From assembly GCA_029717555.1 (NCBI GenBank), contig JAMDHS010000001.1:496001-560000 (forward strand): a stretch of DNA of 64,000 bases, in the 5' to 3' direction. Numbering within the stretch: position 1 is the first letter of the stretch; each line of letters starts with the position of its first letter. A model generated the notes under the pieces. The model did not search any database, was not told the DNA's origin, and was given only the letters and a program-made list of their open reading frames with translations. Below, one piece after another: positions 58,801 to 64,000 of the stretch. The position numbers and the translations under genes are program-made. This DNA is from Peribolospora baueri. Lineage: Eukaryota > Basidiomycota > Peribolosporomycetes > Peribolosporales > Peribolosporaceae.

Positions 58801-58896
58801 AGCGAAAGCGGGTGACGACCGGGGGTGACGGTCCGCGTCGGCTGTGAAGCGCGAGCCGGGGCCAGGGCCGGAAGGAGGGGCGGCGAAGCGATACAT
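55890..58896 (-). CDS. BTB/POZ-domain protein with long disordered N-terminus
   Basis: The first exon (58896-57972) encodes about 308 Gly/Pro/Ala-rich residues starting MYRFAAPPSGPGPGS. A long intron of about 258 bases leads to 57713, where the frame continues (KGHLDHSQAQLHQALTRY). Exon 2 carries two copies of a short motif, Gln/Thr repeats, and then the BTB fold: KADLLLKTSDNVAFPVNRAP, MGNSAVFRDLL, VVEDSKTLELMLTFMHPMP and EDVKKVMELADKYEIYRAL. A C-terminal helical region has a Cys cluster (VWTCEGCKKCVESAL) as in fungal BTB proteins with this ending. The last exon is uncertain. Splicing from EAWK to the AG near 55916 gives a quick stop at 55890-55892, while the other frame (YDAFFGD) resembles coding sequence down to 55700. 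BTB domains mediate dimerisation and Cul3 binding; the role here is unknown. Confidence 0.75.
57897..57957. repeat. (CAAG/CAAA)n degenerate repeat in a BTB intron
   Basis: A run of CAAG, CAAA and AAGA-type units fills most of the first intron of the BTB gene, giving a pyrimidine tract in the sense strand. Confidence 0.7.
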
Positions 58897-59120
58897 CTAC
58901 GTCCGTTGATGCGAGAGAGAGAGAGAGAGGGAGAGAGTCGCGCCGGCGGGCGGGCCGGCTGGCTCGCTGCTGTCTGTCCCGTGCGCGAGAACGCCGAGTG
59001 AGTGAGGGATTGTCGGCGTAGAAATTTGGTAGGCGTTTACGGCGTCGGCGGTGGAAGGGAGGGAGGGTGGAGAGGGAAGGAAGGAGGGCGAGGCGCGCGC
59101 CAGATTGAGGTTCGAGCTCT

Positions 59121-59125
59121 TGTCG

Positions 59126-59157
<32 letters not shown>

Positions 59158-59170
59158 GCCGTCGTCGTCA
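59121..59170. repeat. (GTC)n trinucleotide repeat
   Basis: About ten perfect GTC units are followed by several imperfect ones, upstream of the BTB gene. Confidence 0.85.
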
Positions 59171-59652
59171 TCGCAAGTGTAAGTCGGGACTTGGACGGCA
59201 GAAGGAGGGACGGGGGCAGGAGCGCCTCTCGGATCCGACGCTCGACGTCGATCCCGCCCGTTTGGCTTTTTTTCCGTGCGGAGGAAGGATGGCAAAGAAT
59301 GTGTGAACGGTCGGGCGTAGACGTTGTTTCGCACTCCACTCCACTCACTCACGGACTTTGGCCGTGGATGGGCCGGCGGCCGGAAGCGAGCGAGCGAGCA
59401 AATGTCTTTTTTTGTTCTGCAGCGTGCGCAATCAACAGCCCCATTAATCGCGCACACGAACGTGTGTATCCAGATGCAGATGCGTTGGGCATTCTAACAG
59501 CGCTCGAAGGAACTGAACCGAACCAGACCCAAGAGCGCGGGCGCAGGTTGTCTGTTTGTTGACGGGCACAATCAAAGTCCGTACGAATGAATATATGTGC
59601 GTAGTTTACACCATTTCCCCTTTCCCTTAATGGCCTTTCCCCTTTCGATGAA

Positions 59653-59684
59653 ACGGACGGACGGACGGACAGACGGACGGACGG
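59653..59684. repeat. (ACGG)n microsatellite
   Basis: About eight ACGG units with one ACAG variant stand in non-coding DNA. Confidence 0.85.
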
Positions 59685-60044
59685 CAGGAACGAGACGGAT
59701 GATAGCGAGCAGAATGGGAGAACAGGGGGCGGGACAGAGGTGGCGATGGTGGACGGGGTCACCAGAATGATGGGTCGAAAAGCGAATTCCGATGAGCGAG
59801 AGAACAGATATTCGAGTCGCATCCCGCTACGCTGGCGGATGAAGGGGGCGATCTTGAGACCGCGACGGCCACCCCGACATGGACGGCAGGCGAGTGTGTC
59901 AACTTGAGCCCGTCGCGGCTCGAAGGGAAAAAGAAAGAGAAATAGAAATAGATAGGAAGAGAGAGAATAGCGAGTCGAATCGTCACGACACGACACGATA
60001 CGATACGACACGTCCCCATCTCCCCTCCCACCGATCCATCAAGC

Positions 60045-61617
60045 CTAGACGCCATACACCCTCTTCGCATTGGTGGCAAAGATCTTATCGACGCCCTCCT
60101 GCCCGATACCCAAGCCGACCAGCACCTCCCTCACGATCTCCGCCCACTCCTCTGTCTCCTTGCGGGTCGTCGAGTCCAACGCGCGCGGACTCCCGCCCCC
60201 GCCGTTCTCGCCCTCGTGCATCTCGGCGCCGAACAGCAAGCGGTCCTCGCCAAATGCGTCGAGACACACCTCGAGGTACGGCCGCAGTCGGCGCTTGAGC
60301 TCGTCGCGCTCCCTGGCGTCGAGGAAGGAGGCGGGCTGCATCGCCGTCTTGGGTACGTCTTCCTCGTCCGGCTGGTAGAGCGAGTGGGTGGACTCGGACG
60401 CCTGGATGAGGTTGATGTGTCCACCGGCGGTGAGCGTGCCGTCGGAGCCGGAAGCGGAGCGCGAGCGCGAGCCGGCTCGCGTCATGGCGTCGTCCGGCGA
60501 CAGCGTCGTTCGCTTTTCGCCCGACCCGTCTCCGGAAGCGGAGACGAGCGTGCGCAGTCGCGGGTCGGAGAGCTTGAGCACGACCGAAGGGTGCAAGGCC
60601 AAGTGGCTGATGAAAGAGGCGTAGGCCGAGTAGGTCTGCGAGCTCAGGATGGACGAGCTGGGGAGCGTCAGGTTGGGCGAGCCGATGCGGTCTGTGAAGC
60701 ACGGAAACAGAGGGGACGTCAAGACAGGTCCGGTTGGCTGAGGAAGCGAAAAGACGTCTCCTCCGAACGAACGAAAAGACAAAAGGGCTCACCGATGACA
60801 AAGGTCGTCTCGTCTCGCTCGTTGCCGGTCTGGCTCTCGGAGCTCTTCTGAAGCATCTCGGCAAGTGCCTCGCGGAGGTTCTCCTTAACCTCGCCACCAG
60901 CGCGCTGGCCGTCAGCGTATTCGATCAAGCCAAGCTCGACGAGCCAGCCCTTCTCCCGGCCGGCCCAGCGGAAGGTGTCGATGATGCCCTTCTCCTTCTC
61001 GAGAGAGCCGGTGGAAGTGATAAAGTAGGAGTCGAAGGGGCAATGGAAGCCCTTGAGGAAGGAGGCGTTAGAAGCGGGTGCGAGCGAGGCGGCGTGGTTA
61101 GAGATGACGTCTGGCGTCGGGGCCTCCCCCGTCGGAGCGGGAAAGACGATGCCGGAGAGCGGAGCATCGGCGAAGGCGGCGAGGGTGCTGGAAGGCGAAG
61201 GAAGGAGAGCGGAGAGAAGAAAAATGGGGTTAGTATCGTGCGTATTCGAGAGATGCTGGAAGAAAGCGCGAGTGAAGTGGGGGGACGACGGCGGGAGAGT
61301 GGGGAGCAGCGCGCGCCCATTCACCTCTTCACAGCTTCTCCTGCATTATCCTTGCCCTGGAGAGCGAGGACGACAGCAGAGACGTCGGCTTTGGAGCGAC
61401 CGTCGATGCCACCGAAGCCTTCCTCCTTCCACTCCTGGACCTGCTGAGCCACGTTCTTGGCGCCAGCGAGGCCTGACGCCTTGGCGGAGAGGACGAGGAC
61501 GATCTTGCTGGGTCGGATGGACCGAGGGTCCGGCGAGGCCTCCGCGGGAGGGCTGAAGACGGACAGCGGGAGCTTGGGCAGGTTGCCCGGGCGCTTCTTG
61601 AGAGGGGGGGGAGTCAT
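60045..61617 (-). CDS. Amidohydrolase-2-like TIM-barrel protein, possible pseudoenzyme
   Basis: Three exons (about 61617-61325, 61190-60792 and 60692-60045) splice in frame. The C-terminal part resembles amidohydrolase_2 proteins: IDRIGSPNLTLP (like the DH.G.P segment), VVLKLSDPRL (like the LK.S stretch), CLDAFGEDRLLFGAEMH (like R..FGSDWP) and VDKIFATNAKRVYGV (the usual N-A-K-R-x-Y ending). The usual metal-binding motifs are missing or changed. No HxH appears in the N-terminal region, the His of DH.G.P is Arg, and the Asp of GSDWP is Glu. A Ser/Arg/Gly-rich insert of about 60 residues lies before the last barrel part. The N-terminus MTPPPLKKRPGNLPKLPLSV carries no signal peptide. A non-catalytic role is possible. 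The fold call is moderate. Confidence 0.6.
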
Positions 61618-62582
61618 TTTGGGAGAAGGGGATGGCAGAAGAAGAGGCGGGAAGGGGAGACGACGACGGAGCGAAGCAGCGGGCAGATAGGCCTGCGGAG
61701 AAGAGGACGAGCGAGGTATCCGGTATCTAAGTCAGACAGACAAGGAGAGTAGCGTGGATGTGGAAGGCGAGTGAAGGAAGAGCCAAGAAGAGGTCTATCG
61801 AGGATGTGGAGCGCAGCGGGGGGAGTGCACGATAGAGTGGAAGAGAGACGTTGGAGACTTTAAGAACGGCGGGGAGTTTGAAGGCAGATGGCCTTGACGG
61901 TGCCGGCGACGGTGCTGGGTGAGGGCGCGGGCGAAGACGAGGCAAGGGCGAGAAGGAGGCGATGAAGGAAGCACGAGACGGACGTTGTCCTTGTCTTTGT
62001 TCCTCGTGTCCACGAGCGGAGGTAAGAAAGCAACAGCAAGAAGCAAGCAAGAATCAAGAAGCAACAACGACAAGACCGCTCCCGCCTGCCCGCGCCCGCG
62101 CCCAGCCAGCCAGCCGACGGACGCTTTCATGCGCCCACGCACGGCCAAGCGCGGCTGTAGGCGGCCGTCGAGGGAACGCTCCGTCGTCGGCCGGAGAGAC
62201 GGAAAGGCGGTCGACGCCCGTGCACGTGCGAGCACGTGAGCGAAGCCATCGACGACGGAAATGGGAACGGCTTGGACTCAACTCGGTCCAAGGCAGCTGC
62301 CCCATCCCATTCATCCAATCCATCTCCCGTCAGAGCCAAATTAAGATATCATTGCAACCAACGCTCATCCCGGACGAAGCGGGGGAGATCATGAGGGGTA
62401 GAGGGGGGTGATCAGAAACATAGAAAAAGAGCCAGACAGACAGACAGGTAGGCGGTGACGAGAAAAAAAAAACAAAAATCGAGGCAAAAAGGCGGGGGCA
62501 CATAACGATGTAGAGGCAAGCAGAAGAGAGACACCACAAGCCGCAGGGGGTGCTAGATAATTACAGAAAGATCGGTCGAAAA
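61618..62582. promoter_or_regulatory. Upstream region of the amidohydrolase-like gene
   Basis: About 965 bases lie between the amidohydrolase-like start and the stop of the RasGAP gene. AAGCAAGAA-type purine repeats occur near 62035-62060 and an A-rich stretch near 62463-62478. I found no gene in it. Confidence 0.5.
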
Positions 62583-64000
62583 TCAAGTCCCACTCTCTAC
62601 AATGGCCACCAGCAGCAACGTCGAGAGCTTGGCCATGGTCATCCGCTTCGACTCCTGTTCGCGAAAAGAGGAAGGGCAAGATGGCGAAGGGGAAGCGTGA
62701 GCGCTGCTTATCACAAGCCGCACATCGACAACGACATCACTCACCTTCAAGGGCGTGAAAGCGCCGCAATCGATCAGACTCCTATAGCCGCTCTCGTCCA
62801 GATAGGCTGCCGGCCCACCACGCTTGCTTGTCTCCAAAGCTTGTGCTGCGAAGACGGGTTCGGCCGCCGCCGTATGAGCAATGAATTGCACAGCCTCGAG
62901 GATGTCCGTCGATGGACAGTTCAAGAAGATGTCCCTCATCTTCGGAATCAGCGATTCATACCTGCGATGAAAAATGCCCGGGGATGAGTGTAAGCGACGA
63001 GAAAGAGCCGTTATCCACGCGCCACATAAAAGGTATCAATACCCACAGGATTGACACGATCGTAGGCACTTGCTGAGCGGCGTCTGCCAGGAAGCCGAAC
63101 AAAAGCAAACGTTCCGCATCGTTCTCCGCGTGCTGAAGGAGCGACGCCACGAGTGTGACCACCAGCAGGCTCAGCTTGTTCTCCGGCGCCTCCAAGTGCC
63201 GGTAGAGCGCGCTGAAACCACGCGTTCTAGCTTCTACGGCCTGCTCGCACACCACTTCGTCTGTGCCCGCCATGCGAAGAAGGCTACCAAAGTCCTCAGG
63301 TTTCGTGGAGATGGGCAGAAGCGCCACGAAAAAGCCGAGCTGGGGAGCACTGATCCTGCCGTCTTTCGATCTCACCGTGCCGTCTACCTCGACGGCCGAA
63401 TATTGGAGGAGACTACGGAGCAGATTAGCGGTCACGTCCTTGGTCGTAGGGTGCCGCAAGCCCTTGATGAGTAGTGCCGCCATACCGAACGAGAAGTTGA
63501 TCTCAAAGTCGACACCTGTCTCTTCGTCCAGCGCCGTGGCCGCCTCCTGAAAGTCCACCCGCGCGTCGAGCAAGAAGTCGATCATATCGGCCTTGCCTTC
63601 TTCGGCGGGCAGGTTGCGCTCGTGCAGCGTAGTAACCGTCGCCTGGAGCAATTCGACACCGACCTTGAAAAGCGGAACGTGCCCGTACTGGATCACCGCA
63701 ACGCCTAGCCAAAACATCTGCGGCAGGTAGCGTGAACGATCCGGCAGGATCTTGACGATCTTGGACAGGCAGGTTACGATGCTGATCATCGGTCCGTCAT
63801 TGCCAGCGTTTGCCCACTCGCTGATGCTGCCCCGGAGCGACATCAGAACTTGATACAGCAGGTCATCGTCGATCTCTCCCTTTGCAAGGCAGCCCAAGAG
63901 AAGGAACGCCCGGGTCTGTATGATGGGGTTGTACTGGAACGCCGTACTCGTGACCAGGCTGGTCAGACGCGCCCGCCAGCTGTTTGCAGTGTCTTTAGAA
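62583..64000 (-). CDS. IRA1: Ira/neurofibromin-type RasGAP, C-terminal part
   Basis: Ira proteins switch off Ras by stimulating GTP hydrolysis; the GAP domain itself lies beyond the window edge. The visible part is the helical-repeat C-terminus. It includes SWRARLTSLVTSTAFQYNP, IIQTRAFLLLGCLAKGEIDD, LLYQVLMSLRGSISEWANAG, YLPQMFWLGVAVIQYGHVPL and MAALLIKGLRHPTTKDVTAN, wording typical of fungal Ira and NF1. A 64-base intron with a weak GTGGCG donor near 63025 seems to join IPFM to YESLIPKMRDIFLNCPSTD. A second intron (about 62655-62745) leads to the last exon, ending KLSTLLLVAIVESGT at the stop at 62583-62585. The gene is partial at the right edge (5' end missing). Confidence 0.85.

Larger units (their letters stand above)
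58897..60044. promoter_or_regulatory. BTB gene promoter and amidohydrolase-like 3' region
   Basis: This 1.15-kb interval is non-coding. It contains a GTC trinucleotide repeat at about 59121-59170, an ACGG repeat at about 59653-59684, and an ACACGATACGATACG-type run near 59985-60015. The translations of these repeats explain the ORFs seen here. Confidence 0.5.

Noticed and set aside
57727-58896. BTB N-terminal exon as a separate gene reading on into the intron
   Set aside because: A consensus GTGAGT donor at 57971 and the acceptor before 57713 join the two parts in frame, so one gene explains both.
63000-63060. Frameshift in the RasGAP gene at the GTATTG donor
   Set aside because: Using the GTATTG site leaves the frame off by one, but a GTGGCG donor a few bases on gives a 64-base intron that keeps the frame, so no break needs to be assumed.
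1-64000. tRNA, rRNA or CRISPR features
   Set aside because: By eye I found no tRNA B-box with a matching cloverleaf, no rRNA-like sequence and no regularly spaced repeats; a covariance-model scan would be needed to exclude small RNAs.

Overview
The window is nuclear DNA from a GC-rich basidiomycete fungus. The genes are densely packed on both strands and cut by many short introns (mostly 60-110 bases, GT..AG). The protein families are fungal: a Dur3 urea transporter, Bem1, Ivy1, an Fhl1 forkhead factor, Cox20, an Ira/neurofibromin-type RasGAP, a basidiomycete-type DUF6533 membrane protein and a fungal adenylate-forming reductase. High intron density with high GC would suit Pucciniomycotina (for example red yeasts of Microbotryomycetes), but that placement is an inference.

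Layout, left to right. 1-2515: 3' part of a ubiquitin-specific protease (+). 2920-5998: urea transporter DUR3 (-), which shares a 1.17-kb divergent promoter carrying six GATAAG boxes with UTP14 (+, 7165-9666). 10077-11690: a frame-broken relic of a GRAM/PH gene resembling the N-terminal half of sterol glucosyltransferase Atg26/UGT51. 13097-15160: BEM1 (-), without introns. 15946-21215: an A-T-R adenylate-forming reductase (-). 23407-26663: a DUF6533-like multi-pass membrane protein (-), divergent from trehalose-6-phosphate synthase TPS1 (+, 28351-30844). 31472-34302: CCR4-NOT subunit NOT3/5 (+). 34620-37196: a beta-helix protein with a bulb-type lectin tail (+). 37620-39774: Ivy1-like BAR/IMD protein (-). 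40315-43744: FHL1 (+). 44140-45088: COX20 (-). 45870-47143: ubiquitin-like/WLM metalloprotease (-). 47622-53425: mitochondrial RNA polymerase RPO41 (+). 53933-55493: short-chain dehydrogenase (-). 55890-58896: BTB/POZ protein (-). 60045-61617: amidohydrolase-fold protein lacking the usual metal-binding motifs (-). 62583 to the right edge: C-terminal part of an Ira/NF1-like RasGAP (-).

Most of these are unrelated housekeeping genes and do not form a pathway. RPO41 and COX20 both serve the mitochondrion. BEM1 and the RasGAP act in small-GTPase control, and Ivy1 acts at the vacuole. FHL1 and UTP14 both bear on ribosome production. The reductase stands alone, without a biosynthetic gene cluster around it. 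I found no tRNA, rRNA, CRISPR array, transposon or virus-like element. The points most worth a second look are the GATAAG cluster in front of DUR3, the decayed Atg26-like gene, a long charged insert near the C-terminus of RPO41, the amidohydrolase-like protein without its metal ligands, the beta-helix/lectin protein, and an internally duplicated motif in the BTB protein.

Exon boundaries were read by eye from splice signals and frame continuity, so individual junctions may be off by a few bases.
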